A stretch of DNA of 64,000 nucleotides from Saccharopolyspora elongata (lineage in GTDB: Bacteria > Actinomycetota > Actinomycetes > Mycobacteriales > Pseudonocardiaceae). Under the pieces are notes generated by a model that was given only the letters and a program-made list of their open reading frames with translations, made no database searches and was not told the DNA's origin. Numbering within the stretch: the stretch's first letter is position 1; every line of letters begins with the position of its first letter. Location: positions 287,834-351,833 of the forward strand of contig NZ_SMKW01000001.1 of assembly GCF_004348985.1 (NCBI RefSeq), read 5' to 3'. The position numbers and the translations under genes were made by a program. Below, in pieces: positions 44,373 to 52,220 of the stretch.

Positions 44373-45080
44373 TTAGGCCAGGCCGGATTCGTGGGCCAGC
44401 TCGTGGAGCATCGAGTCGAAGAGGCGGTCGGCGTGCGTGAGGTCGAACGGGAAGCGACCGAAGACCTCCAGGGCCACGTGCCCGTACAAGCGGACCCACC
44501 AGCGCAGCAGGACGTACACCGCGTCCGGGCTCAGGGCTTCCGGCGGGACCTCGATGCCCTCGGTGGACAACGCCGCCGCCAAGGCGTCCCGCTGCGCCGA
44601 CATGTCCGGTAACTCGAACGGCAGCCCCGCCGCGGAATCGATCTTCACGGCGCCTTCGGCCAGGAACGGGCCGACGATGCCCAGGAAGACGCCGGCGAAC
44701 TGGTCCTGCCTGCGGCTGCCCTCCTCGCCCCGCGGCGTGGCGAAGACCAGCGCGAACTCCTCGGGGTGCGCCATCGCCCAGCCCCGGAACCCCCGGCAGA
44801 CCGCGAAGATCTTGTCCAGGAATCCCCCGGCCGCCGGTTCCAGCGCCGCGTGCAGCTCGGTCGCCAGGTCGGCGCAGATGTCGTCGCAGAGCTGGTGCAG
44901 CAGGTCTTCGCGGGATTCGCAGTACCGGTACAGGGCCGGCGCCGTGATGCCCAGCTCGCGGGCGATCGCGCGCAGCGTGACCGCGTCGCTCCCGTGCTCG
45001 ACGAGCAGCGCCCGCGCGTGCTGGCGGATTTCGAGCTCGGTGGCCGCGCGAACCCGCCCGCGTCGAGACACCTCGGTCAT
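44373..45080 (-). CDS. TetR family transcriptional regulator
   Basis: 235 aa from ATG 45080 (MTEVSRRGRVRAATELEIRQ). The N-terminal HTH is ALLVEHGSDAVTLRAIAREL then GITAPALYRYCESREDLL (about 25-70). The C-terminal ligand/dimer domain includes the WHG-like WWVRLYGHVALEVFGRFPFD. It is divergent from the glutaredoxin-like gene across 45081-45335; target unknown. Confidence 0.88.
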   Translation of the reverse strand: MTEVSRRGRVRAATELEIRQHARALLVEHGSDAVTLRAIARELGITAPALYRYCESREDLLHQLCDDICADLATELHAALEPAAGGFLDKIFAVCRGFRGWAMAHPEEFALVFATPRGEEGSRRQDQFAGVFLGIVGPFLAEGAVKIDSAAGLPFELPDMSAQRDALAAALSTEGIEVPPEALSPDAVYVLLRWWVRLYGHVALEVFGRFPFDLTHADRLFDSMLHELAHESGLA

Positions 45081-45335
45081 GTGCCACTCCCGTGTCGCTG
45101 TGGACGACCGTGATTGTGGCCCATCCGGACCCTCGCCCGGGGGCACGCGGCCGAATCCGCCACCGCGGACGTGCTCGGGAGGCGGCCCCCGGGGTGAGCA
45201 TCGTCTCGCTCCGGCCCCGAATGCGGCGGTGTCGCGAATGATTCGGGGGCCCGCGATGTTGCAGCTCGTGGGGCAACGCCGCGAGACCGGCCCGGAGCCG
45301 CGCGGCGGCCAGCACGCATGACTGGAGGAGAAGAG

Positions 45336-45668
45336 ATGACCGCCGTCGTCGAGGAAGTCGTCGTCTACACCCGGCCCGGCTGCCCGTTCTGCACCGCGCT
45401 GCGCGCCGGGCTGCGGCGCCAGGGCTTGGCCTTCACCGAGCTGGACATCTGGGAGGACCCAAGCGCGGCGGCGGTGGTCCGCTCCATCGCCGATGGCAAC
45501 GAGACGGTGCCGACCGTGGTCGTGGGCGAGTGGCAGGCGGTCAACCCCTCGGCGAGCGAGGTGGTCTCCGCGGTCGCCGAGCAGGCGCCGCACCTGCTGC
45601 CGGAGCAGCAGCCCGGCAAGGTGGACGGTGCGCTGAAGGCCCTCGGCCTGCGCAAGGCCCGGGACTGA
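45336..45668 (+). CDS. Glutaredoxin-like protein
   Basis: 110 aa from ATG 45336 after GGAGGAGA. Thioredoxin-fold redox motif CPFC in VVVYTRPGCPFCTALRAGLR, with the cis-Pro TVPTVVVGEW. The first approximately 80 residues match mycoredoxin/NrdH-like glutaredoxins; a 25-residue tail follows. It likely reduces mixed disulfides with mycothiol, an inference from the actinobacterial setting. Confidence 0.87.
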   Translation: MTAVVEEVVVYTRPGCPFCTALRAGLRRQGLAFTELDIWEDPSAAAVVRSIADGNETVPTVVVGEWQAVNPSASEVVSAVAEQAPHLLPEQQPGKVDGALKALGLRKARD

Positions 45669-45880
45669 GCGCGCCGACGGGCTTTTCACTGGGGGCCGAC
45701 CGCACGGGGGGCGTTGCGGCCGGCCCTCAGCAGGTTGTGATCGTCGGTGGCGCGATACCGGCGAGCAACAACCCGTTCAGTCTGACGCCCGACTGCTCCG
45801 AAAAGATCCATGTACGGCTGGAATTTAGCTCGAACGGTGGATCCCCGAACGGGATCGAACTGTGGTCGGCCAGGCATGAT

Positions 45881-45927
45881 GCGAACGACCCGTTCTCCTC
45901 TGCTTCCGAGGTGAACGGGCCGTTCGC
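45881..45927. repeat. Diverged GTGAACGG-CCGTTCAC palindrome pair
   Basis: GCGAACGACCCGTTC (45881-45895) and GTGAACGGGCCGTTCGC (45911-45927) have the same two-palindrome layout as the tandem copies at 48115-48258. It lies in the 297-bp gap 45669-45965, where no gene is seen. Confidence 0.55.
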
Positions 45928-45965
45928 GGGTCTGGCGGCGGTGTCTTGGTGGCATGAACGCGGAA

Positions 45966-46241
45966 TCACTCCGAAGACGGGGCAGCCCCGGTCTGAACGA
46001 CCGGGGACTGCGCTGGGTGGGCCTGGCTGGTGTCGACGGGCTCGCCCGGGATGGGAACCGGCTTGCCGGGCAGTTCGTTCGTCGGCGGCGGGAGTCTGTC
46101 GGAGGCCGTCTCCGACGCGTCGCTCCTGCCCGTGCCGGGTTCGGAGAGCTGGCTGGCGAAGAGGTTCACGATCGCGGCCAGGGGCTCGGCGAACCAGTCG
46201 AGGCGTGGTTTCGTTTCGGTGATCTGAGTGCTCAATGCCAT
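45966..46241 (-). CDS. Hypothetical small protein
   Basis: 91 aa from ATG 46241 (MALSTQITETKPRLDWFAEP, LAAIVNLFASQL), preceded by AGGAGG at a good distance; GTG 46247 is an alternative. A short helical N-terminus is followed by a proline-rich, probably disordered tail. No family recognised; the good ribosome site is the main support. Confidence 0.5.
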   Translation of the reverse strand: MALSTQITETKPRLDWFAEPLAAIVNLFASQLSEPGTGRSDASETASDRLPPPTNELPGKPVPIPGEPVDTSQAHPAQSPVVQTGAAPSSE

Positions 46242-46439
46242 GTCCACAGCCTCCTGTTCCGGGGGTTGCGGTCGGATCCGTACGGCTACTCAGTTGTTAC
46301 TCATCGGTAGTGGATTCAATGCGACATTCGGGGGACGTAAGAACCACTGTCGCCACGGGGCGTGTTCACGCTGGCCACGGCGTTCGGGCCGAACGGTGTA
46401 CTCGTGCCTACGATCGCCCCAAAGCCCGAACGAGAAGGG

Positions 46440-46455
46440 TATGGTCTAGACCATG
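46440..46455. promoter_or_regulatory. DasR-type operator (dre) overlapping ptsI start
   Basis: ATGGTCTAGACCAT (46441-46454), a 14-bp perfect palindrome within the 16-mer, matches the core TGGTCTAGACCA of the DasR responsive element. It overlaps the ATG start codon at 46453, so binding would block initiation. DasR is the GntR repressor controlling N-acetylglucosamine/PTS genes in Streptomyces and Saccharopolyspora. Confidence 0.8.
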
Positions 46456-48090
46456 TCGCGTTTGACTGGTGTCGGAGTCAGCTCCGGCCGCGCCTCGGGG
46501 CCGGTCGCCCGGGTCGCCGATCCCCTGCCCGAACCGTCCGCCACTCCCGCGCCCACCGATCCGGCCGCCGACGCGGCCCGCATCCGGCCCGCCGCCGAGG
46601 CTGTCGCCGAGCGGCTGTTCGAGCGCGCCACCCGGGTCGAGGGCGACGCCAAGGCCGTGCTGGAGACCACCGCGGCGATGGCGCTCGACCCGGCGCTGAC
46701 CTCGCAAGCCGAACAACTCGTCACCGGCCGCTCGATGCCCGCGCCGCGCGCGGTGTTCGAGGCGGCCAACGGCTTCGCCGAGGCGCTGAGCGCGGCGGGC
46801 GGCTACATGGCCGAACGCGCCCGCGACGTGCAGGACGTCCGCGACCGGATCATCGCCGAGCTGCACGGCGTGACGCCGCCCGGCGTGCCCGAGCTGGCGC
46901 AGCCCAGCGTGCTGCTGGCCCGCGACCTCGCCCCCGCCGACACCGCCGACCTCGACCCGAGCCTGGTGCTCGCGCTGGTCACCGAGGAGGGCGGCCCGAC
47001 CAGCCACACCGCGATCCTGGCGCGAGCGCTGGGGATCCCGGCGGTGGTGGCGGTCCGCGGCGTGCTCGGGGTGCCCGGCGTGGCCGGCGCGATCGTGGAC
47101 GGCGACAGCGGCGAGGTCGAGACCTCCGAGGAAGCGGTGCCCGCGCAGGCCGCGGAGCGCGCCGCGGCCAAGGAGTGGAACGGCGTCGGCGAGACCGCGG
47201 ACGGCAAGCCGGTCAAGGTCATCGCCAACGTCGGATCGGGCGCCGACGCGCGCGCCGCCGTCGCGGCCGGTGCGCAGGGAGTCGGCCTGTTCCGCACCGA
47301 GTTCTGCTACCTCGGCGCGAGCGAGGAACCGGCCGTCGAGACGCAGCGGTCCGCGTACCACGAGGTCATCGCGCCGTTCGCGGGCAAGCCGGTCATCGTC
47401 CGCACGCTCGACGCCGGCGCGGACAAGCCGCTGGCGTTCCTCGACATGGGCGTGGAGCCGAACCCGGCGCTCGGCGTGCGCGGGCTGCGGGTCGCCTTCG
47501 ACCGGCCCGACGTGCTGGAACGGCAGCTGGAGGCGATCGCCGCGGCCGCGGCCGACTCCGGCGCCGAGGTGTCCGTGATGGCCCCGATGGTCGCGACCGT
47601 CGACGAGGCCGCCTGGTTCGCCGCCCGGGTGCGGGCCGCGGGCCTGGCGCGGGCCGGCGTGATGATCGAGATCCCGGCGGCGGCGTTGAGCGCGGCGGAG
47701 ATCCTCGGCGCGGTCGACTTCGTCAGCATCGGCACCAACGACCTCGCGCAGTACGTCTTCGCCGCCGACCGGCAGGCGGGCGCGCTCGCCGAGCTCAACG
47801 ATCCCTGGCAGCCGGCGCTGCTGCGACTGATCGCGATGATCGGCCGGGCCGGGCGGGAGCTCGACAAGCCCGTCGGCGTGTGCGGCGAGGCCGCCTCCGA
47901 CCCGCTGCTGGCCGGGGTGTTCGCGGGCCTCGGCGTGACCAGCCTGTCGATGGCCGCGGCGGCGGTCCCGGCGGTCGGCGCGGCGCTGGCCGAGCACCCG
48001 CTCGCGGCCTTCGAGCAGGCGGCGGAAGCGGCCCTCGCGGCGGCGACCCCGGCCCGCGCCCGGGAAGCGGTCCGGACGGTCCTCGCCTGA
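46453..48090 (+). CDS. ptsI: Phosphoenolpyruvate-protein phosphotransferase (PTS enzyme I)
   Basis: First enzyme of the PTS: autophosphorylates from PEP and passes phosphate to HPr. 545 aa from ATG 46453. The phosphoacceptor histidine is in EEGGPTSHTAILARALGIPA (about His185). The PEP-binding domain has GVGLFRTEFCYLG, VMIEIPAAAL and the catalytic GVCGEAASDPLLAG. Normal family length. Controlled by the dre operator at its start. No HPr gene adjoins it. Confidence 0.93.
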   Translation: MSRLTGVGVSSGRASGPVARVADPLPEPSATPAPTDPAADAARIRPAAEAVAERLFERATRVEGDAKAVLETTAAMALDPALTSQAEQLVTGRSMPAPRAVFEAANGFAEALSAAGGYMAERARDVQDVRDRIIAELHGVTPPGVPELAQPSVLLARDLAPADTADLDPSLVLALVTEEGGPTSHTAILARALGIPAVVAVRGVLGVPGVAGAIVDGDSGEVETSEEAVPAQAAERAAAKEWNGVGETADGKPVKVIANVGSGADARAAVAAGAQGVGLFRTEFCYLGASEEPAVETQRSAYHEVIAPFAGKPVIVRTLDAGADKPLAFLDMGVEPNPALGVRGLRVAFDRPDVLERQLEAIAAAAADSGAEVSVMAPMVATVDEAAWFAARVRAAGLARAGVMIEIPAAALSAAEILGAVDFVSIGTNDLAQYVFAADRQAGALAELNDPWQPALLRLIAMIGRAGRELDKPVGVCGEAASDPLLAGVFAGLGVTSLSMAAAAVPAVGAALAEHPLAAFEQAAEAALAAATPARAREAVRTVLA

Positions 48091-48114
48091 TCGGCCGGGC
48101 TGCCCCTGCGCCTG

Positions 48115-48258
48115 GTGTGGAGTGAACGGACCGTTCGCCTCGATAGGCGAGGTGAACAGGCCGTTCACTTCATCCCCCGGCGTCGGTGGGCACTGGTGGT
48201 GTGGAGTGAACGGACCGTTCGTCTCGATAGGTGAGGTGAACAGGCCGTTCACTTCATC
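48115..48258. repeat. Tandem pair of approximately 59-bp double-palindrome repeats
   Basis: Two copies (48115-48173, 48199-48258; period 84 bp), nearly identical. Each holds GTGAACGGACCGTTCG, a CTCGATAGGYGAG hairpin and GTGAACAGGCCGTTCAC. It lies between convergent ptsI and the SARP gene, so it could act as a bidirectional terminator. Confidence 0.8.
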
Positions 48259-48321
48259 CGGCCAGTGCTCGGCGGAGCATCGACCGCGGTGCCGGAGCCG
48301 ACCTGGAACGAGCTTTCGGGG

Positions 48322-49101
48322 TCAGGCCTGGGATCGGGCGAGGACCGGGCGGACCAGGTCGCGCAGGTTCGGCGACGGCTCGATGCCCAGCTCCCGGTCC
48401 AGCAGGCGCTCGTAGCGCTGGTAGTGGCGCACCGCCTGCGCCGGATTCGCCTGCTGCAGCAGCACCTTGACCACCGCGCAGTGCGCCGTTTCCCGGAACG
48501 GCTCCACCTGCGTCGCCGCCTGCGCGATCTCCAGCGCCGCCCCCAGATGGTGCGACTGCACCAGCCGCTCCGCGGCCACCTCCAGCGCGTGCACCTGCAG
48601 CTGCTGCAGGCTCTCGCGCTCGGTCAGCACCCAGTCGTCGTACCAGCCCGGCAGCAGCGGCGCGTGCCTCGCCAGGTCGCGGCCGATCTCCGCGCAGTCC
48701 GCGGGCGACTCCGCCGAATCCTGTCGCACCAGGTAGCGCCCGGCCGCGACCAGCCCGTCGACGTCCAGCGTCACCAGCGGCGCGAGCTGGAGCTCGTGCG
48801 AGGTGCTGATCACCGCGCCCTTCGCCCGCTGGCGCACCCGCCACAGGGTCGTCCGGAGATTGGCCAGCGCGCTCTGCTCGTCGCTCTCCGGCCACAGGAT
48901 GCCGGCGAGGTAGTCACGCTGGGTGCGCCCGCGCAGCGCGAGGAAGGCCAGCAGGCGCTGCCCGTTGCTGGACATCGCCACGCCCTCGCCGCCCGCCTGC
49001 AGGTCCCAGCCGCCGAGCAGCGACAGCCGGAACGGTTGGTCGGGCTGCGCAGGAGTGCGCGCCCGCACGCGTGTCATCGGACGCACTGTTCCACCGGTCA
49101 T
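48322..49101 (-). CDS. SARP-type transcriptional regulator (BTAD domain)
   Basis: 259 aa from ATG 49101 (MTGGTVRPMTRVRARTPAQP), with GGGGG upstream. The N-terminal OmpR-like winged helix (about 22-100) contains QRLLAFLALRGRTQRDYLAG and ALANLRTTLWRVRQR. The BTAD bundle (about 105-255) includes RHAPLLPGWYDDWVLTERES and HYQRYERLLDRELGIEPSPN. It lacks the NB-ARC and TPR parts of AfsR. SARPs activate secondary-metabolite operons at direct heptamer repeats; such an array (51269-51297) precedes the peptides of this cluster. Confidence 0.88.
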   Translation of the reverse strand: MTGGTVRPMTRVRARTPAQPDQPFRLSLLGGWDLQAGGEGVAMSSNGQRLLAFLALRGRTQRDYLAGILWPESDEQSALANLRTTLWRVRQRAKGAVISTSHELQLAPLVTLDVDGLVAAGRYLVRQDSAESPADCAEIGRDLARHAPLLPGWYDDWVLTERESLQQLQVHALEVAAERLVQSHHLGAALEIAQAATQVEPFRETAHCAVVKVLLQQANPAQAVRHYQRYERLLDRELGIEPSPNLRDLVRPVLARSQA

Positions 49102-49283
49102 AGTTCCCCCCTCGACAGGCCTGAAACGGGCGCTCCGCGGGGAAGCCACTGCCCTCCCCCGGAAGTTCCCGAGCACCGGCGTGGACGCCGGAACCAGGGC
49201 CCACATTCGTGCCTATCGGGGCCACTCCACTCGGCTGTTACCGCACTACGGACCGTGACAAGGGGTCCTCATCACACACGTGT

Positions 49284-49313
49284 GGGGCTCCCACACCCCC
49301 CGGTGGGAGCCCC
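49284..49313. terminator. Terminator hairpin downstream of the M50 protease gene
   Basis: GGGGCTCCCAC (49284-49294) / GTGGGAGCCCC (49303-49313), 14 nt past the protease stop. Confidence 0.75.
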
Positions 49314-49326
49314 ATGGAGGAGCACT

Positions 49327-50658
49327 TCAGGCGCGCACGCTGCGGTGGCGCCCGCCGGTGCTCCGTTGCTTGCGGCGGCGCGAGATGAGCCGGGAGATCC
49401 GCCGGTAGCTGCGCACCGCGAAGGCGCCCGCGCCGAGCCACGGCAGCAGCAGGATGATCATCGAGACGATCGCCAGGACCGGGGCCCAGAACTGCCCCTG
49501 CCCGACACCGGTCACGAGCATCGTCCAGTAGTCGTGACCCCGGCTGAACGCCCTGGACAGGTAGACCGGGAGCCGCCAGAGCAGCATGCCCAGCGCGAAC
49601 ACCAGCGTGGGCACCACGACCAGGACCCAGGCGGTGACCATGATCCGCACCCGCGGCCGCAGCCCGGAGTGCGTGCCGGGCACGTTGCCGCTCCGCCCGA
49701 TGAGGCGCAGCAGGAACGGGCGGATCTGGGAGAACAGGTTCGGCACCCCGACCAGGTCGCCGAGGATGTAGTAGCCGTCCATGCGCAGCAGCGGCAGCAG
49801 CTGCTGCAGGATCTGGATGTGGCTCAGCGCGATGAAGACCAGTAGCGGCGCGAAGCCGGTCAGGCCGTAGATCCCGGCCATCGCCAGGATGAACACCGCG
49901 TTGAAGTAGATGCCGCCCAGGTCGGTGCGCAGCCGACCACGCCGGTCCAGGCGGTAGGCATCGGTGACGTTCGTGTAGAAGCACGGGATGATCAGCATGA
50001 CGCCGACGCCGATCGCGCCCGGCTTGGCGCCGCCGTAGTGGCACCCGGCAGCGTGCCCCAGCTCGTGGAACAGCGTGCTGCTCACCATCAGGGCGAGCAG
50101 CAGGAGCACCTGCGACGGTTCACCGACGGACTGCTGGAACGCCAGGTCGACGTAGCCGGAGCCGATCAGCCACGCGTCGAACGCGATCAGCCCCAACAGC
50201 ACGAGCACCACGATGACGGGCGTGTACAGCGGCGCCAGGACGGCGGCAGCCGCCCGCACCACCCGGGGAGGCGCGAGCACGCCGTGCATCGCCAGCGATA
50301 GCAGCGGATCCGCCTTCGGCGGCTCGGCCAGCGGCTCGGACAGGGTGGCGATGCCGAGCGGGTGCAGCTTCTCGTTGATGAGGAACTCCGCGTTGGCGGC
50401 GGACAGCTCCCGGCCGGTCGCCTGCGACGCCAGCGACGCCACTTCGGCCAGGCTCCGGGTGCCGTCGATCGCGGTCGCGACCTGGTACAGCAGCGGCGAC
50501 ACCAGCACCATCTGGCCGTCGCCGCGGGAGATCAGGTAACGCGGTTCGTCGAAGCCGCCACCCTCGTACTCCCCGCACAGCGACACTCCGTCGGCCAGCC
50601 GCGCGACCGACTGCTCGTCGGTCTCCGCCGCGCGGTCCGTCTGGGTGACTTCTGACAT
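49327..50658 (-). CDS. Membrane zinc metalloprotease (M50-like) with PqqD-like N-terminal domain
   Basis: 443 aa from ATG 50658 (MSEVTQTDRAAETDEQSVAR), RBS GGAGGA. Residues about 20-105 resemble a PqqD/RiPP-recognition fold (YLISRGDGQMVLVSPLLYQV, then ATAIDGTRSLAEVASLA). The rest has 6-8 membrane helices with the zinc motif HELGH (198-202) and the distal ligand in LLRMDGYYILGD (Asp294). This matches the 'putative peptide zinc metalloprotease' group linked to peptide biosynthesis (YydH-type). It probably cleaves or exports the two peptides encoded just upstream. The PqqD assignment is by eye. Confidence 0.85.
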   Translation of the reverse strand: MSEVTQTDRAAETDEQSVARLADGVSLCGEYEGGGFDEPRYLISRGDGQMVLVSPLLYQVATAIDGTRSLAEVASLASQATGRELSAANAEFLINEKLHPLGIATLSEPLAEPPKADPLLSLAMHGVLAPPRVVRAAAAVLAPLYTPVIVVLVLLGLIAFDAWLIGSGYVDLAFQQSVGEPSQVLLLLALMVSSTLFHELGHAAGCHYGGAKPGAIGVGVMLIIPCFYTNVTDAYRLDRRGRLRTDLGGIYFNAVFILAMAGIYGLTGFAPLLVFIALSHIQILQQLLPLLRMDGYYILGDLVGVPNLFSQIRPFLLRLIGRSGNVPGTHSGLRPRVRIMVTAWVLVVVPTLVFALGMLLWRLPVYLSRAFSRGHDYWTMLVTGVGQGQFWAPVLAIVSMIILLLPWLGAGAFAVRSYRRISRLISRRRKQRSTGGRHRSVRA

Positions 50659-50730
50659 GGCTTCCTCCTGCGAACCCGTTCACGTGCGGTGGGCTGCACT
50701 GGTTTGGCGAGTGGTGGGCAGCGCGCGAGC

Positions 50731-50763
50731 CTGGCCGGGAGCGAACGCTTCGCTCCCGGCCAG
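50731..50763. terminator. Hairpin between peptide A and protease genes
   Basis: CTGGCCGGGAGCGAA (50731-50745) / TTCGCTCCCGGCCAG (50749-50763), 15-bp perfect stem, 3-nt loop, no U-run. It is probably a partial terminator or an RNA stabiliser for the upstream peptide message. Confidence 0.75.
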
Positions 50764-50772
50764 ACTGGGCCG

Positions 50773-50946
50773 TCAGACCTGGTTGATGACCTGGGCGGCC
50801 GTGGCCTGCGACCCGAAGAGGGCCACGGCGGTGTTGACCGCCACGACGGTGTTGACGTCAGGGAACAGGTTGCAGCCGCAGCCACCCAGGGCCTCGCGCT
50901 GCGGGAGCAGTTCCGCGGACTGGTCGTGAAGATCGAGAGTGTCCAT
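50773..50946 (-). CDS. Small peptide A, candidate ribosomally made precursor peptide
   Basis: 57 aa from ATG 50946, RBS GAGGAG. Sequence in parts: MDTLDLHDQSAELLPQREAL, GGCGCNLFPDVNTVVAVNTA, VALFGSQATAAQVINQV. It shares LPxREALGG and the C-terminal VNTxVAxNTAVALFGSQATA block with peptide B 81 bp upstream; the segment between the two blocks differs (CGCNLFPD here, with two cysteines). Size, hydrophobic Ala/Val/Asn-rich C-terminus and the adjoining PqqD-like protease suggest a precursor peptide. No modification enzyme is adjacent. Confidence 0.82.
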   Translation of the reverse strand: MDTLDLHDQSAELLPQREALGGCGCNLFPDVNTVVAVNTAVALFGSQATAAQVINQV

Positions 50947-50969
50947 ATTCCATCTCCTCGTTTTGGTGG

Positions 50970-51007
50970 CCGGCCGCCCACCACGCGCAGCAGCGGTGGG
51001 CGGCCGG
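50970..51007. terminator. Hairpin between peptide B and peptide A genes
   Basis: CCGGCCGCCCACC (50970-50982) / GGTGGGCGGCCGG (50995-51007), 13-bp perfect stem. It is analogous to the hairpin after peptide A. Confidence 0.75.
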
Positions 51008-51027
51008 AGGTGTTAACGGCAGACCGG

Positions 51028-51195
51028 TCAGTGCTTGCCGCCGGCCTGGGTGATGACCTGGGCGGCCGTCGCCTGCGACCCGAAGAGAGCCACAGCGGTG
51101 TTGTCGGCCACGATGGTGTTGACGTCGCCGCCCCACCAGCCGCCGAGGGCCTCGCGCTCAGGCAGCATCTCAGCGAACTCGTACGAAAACTCCAT
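51028..51195 (-). CDS. Small peptide B, paralogue of peptide A
   Basis: 55 aa from ATG 51195 with AGGAG a few bases upstream. Parts: MEFSYEFAEMLPEREALGGW, WGGDVNTIVADNTAVALFGS, QATAAQVITQAGGKH. Aligned to peptide A, the LPxREALGG motif and about 25 C-terminal residues are conserved while the N-terminus and the WWGGD segment are not. It is first of the peptide/protease set and lies below the CCGTCAC repeats. Confidence 0.82.
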   Translation of the reverse strand: MEFSYEFAEMLPEREALGGWWGGDVNTIVADNTAVALFGSQATAAQVITQAGGKH

Positions 51196-51268
51196 GATCA
51201 GGCTCCTGTTCGCATTGACGGAATTTCGACTGCGGCTTCGTGCCGCTGGTGACGAGTACGCCAGAGGC

Positions 51269-51297
51269 CCGTCACCGGGCCGTCACCACGCCGTCAC
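51269..51297. promoter_or_regulatory. Three CCGTCAC heptamers with 11-bp period (SARP-type operator)
   Basis: CCGTCAC at 51269-51275, 51280-51286 and 51291-51297: identical heptamers separated by exactly 4 bp, the known SARP binding arrangement. On the minus strand they read GTGACGG and end 73 bp before the peptide B start. A TACTCG hexamer follows 10 bp after the last repeat, roughly where a SARP promoter -10 is expected. Confidence 0.8.
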
Positions 51298-51447
51298 GCG
51301 GAGTCGCGAGGCGCCGCGCAGGTCCCGGGGTCACGGCCCGTAATGACGGGCGTGGCCAGCGAAAAGGGGACCCGTTGAAGATCTTTCATCGTTGAATCGG
51401 GTGAATCAGGAAAATCCTGCACCGATCGCGGGTCACCGAACGAAAAA

Positions 51448-51480
51448 AAGACCCGCGCACCGACCGGGCACACGGGTCTT
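51448..51480 (-). terminator. Rho-independent terminator of the response-regulator gene
   Basis: On the minus strand AAGACCCG pairs with CGGGTCTT and is followed by a T-run (seven A on the plus strand at 51443-51449). It separates the two-component genes from the peptide unit. Confidence 0.75.
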
Positions 51481-51542
51481 GACCTGCGAATTCAATTGTT
51501 CTTGAAGCGGCGTGGCCGCAAGACGGGGCCAACCCCGGGAGG

Positions 51543-52220
51543 TCAGGCCCCTTCGGGCTCGGCTTCCTCTTGGTCCAGGCCGTGCTCGATGGCGTAGCGG
51601 GCGAGCTCCACCCGGTTGTGGAGCTGCAGCTTGCGCAGCGTCGACTGGACGTGGTTCTCCACCGTGCGGTGCGAGATGACCAGCTTCTTGGCGATCTGCC
51701 GGGCGGTCATCCCCTTCGCGACCAGCCGCAACACCTCGGTCTCCCGGTCGGTCAGCTGCGGCGCCTGCGACTCCGAGTCCGGGGTGATCGCCATCCGCCG
51801 GTACTCGCCGAGCACCAGCCCGGCCAGGCCGGGCGTGAACACCGCGTCGCCGGCGGCGGTGCGCCGCACCGCGTCCACCAGCTCCTCGACCGACGCCGAC
51901 TTGACCAGGTAGCCGGACGCGCCGGCCTTCACCGCCTCCAGCACGTCGTTGTGCTCGCCGCTGGCGGACAGCACCAGCACCCGGGTCCCGGAGATCTCCT
52001 GGGTGATGTGCAGGGTTGCGCTGACCCCGGAGGTGTCGCCCAGGTTGAGGTCCATCAGCACGACGTCGGGCTTGACGGTCCGCGCGATGCGCAGCGCGGA
52101 TGCGCCGTCGCTCGCGGTGGCCCGAACCTCGAAGCCGCGCTCCGTCAGGTCGCGGGCGACCCCGTCGCGCCACATCGGGTGGTCGTCGACGACCATCACG
52201 GTGACGGGCGGCTCGCTCAT
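51543..52220 (-). CDS. NarL/LuxR-type response regulator
   Basis: 225 aa from ATG 52220 (MSEPPVTVMVVDDHPMWRDG). The receiver domain has acidic VDDH, phospho-acceptor Asp in DVVLMDLNLGD and Lys in GYLVKSAS. The LuxR HTH (LTDRETEVLRLVAKGMTARQ, IAKKLVISHRTVENHVQSTL) occupies about 150-210. It overlaps the kinase gene by 4 nt. It probably pairs with that kinase and resembles MacR-type regulators. Confidence 0.92.
   Translation of the reverse strand: MSEPPVTVMVVDDHPMWRDGVARDLTERGFEVRATASDGASALRIARTVKPDVVLMDLNLGDTSGVSATLHITQEISGTRVLVLSASGEHNDVLEAVKAGASGYLVKSASVEELVDAVRRTAAGDAVFTPGLAGLVLGEYRRMAITPDSESQAPQLTDRETEVLRLVAKGMTARQIAKKLVISHRTVENHVQSTLRKLQLHNRVELARYAIEHGLDQEEAEPEGA

Noticed and set aside
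50773..51195. Lanthipeptide or daptide cluster
   Set aside because: No lanthionine synthetase, dehydratase, decarboxylase, aminotransferase or methyltransferase is adjacent. The peptides lack Ser/Thr/Cys-rich cores or a C-terminal threonine.
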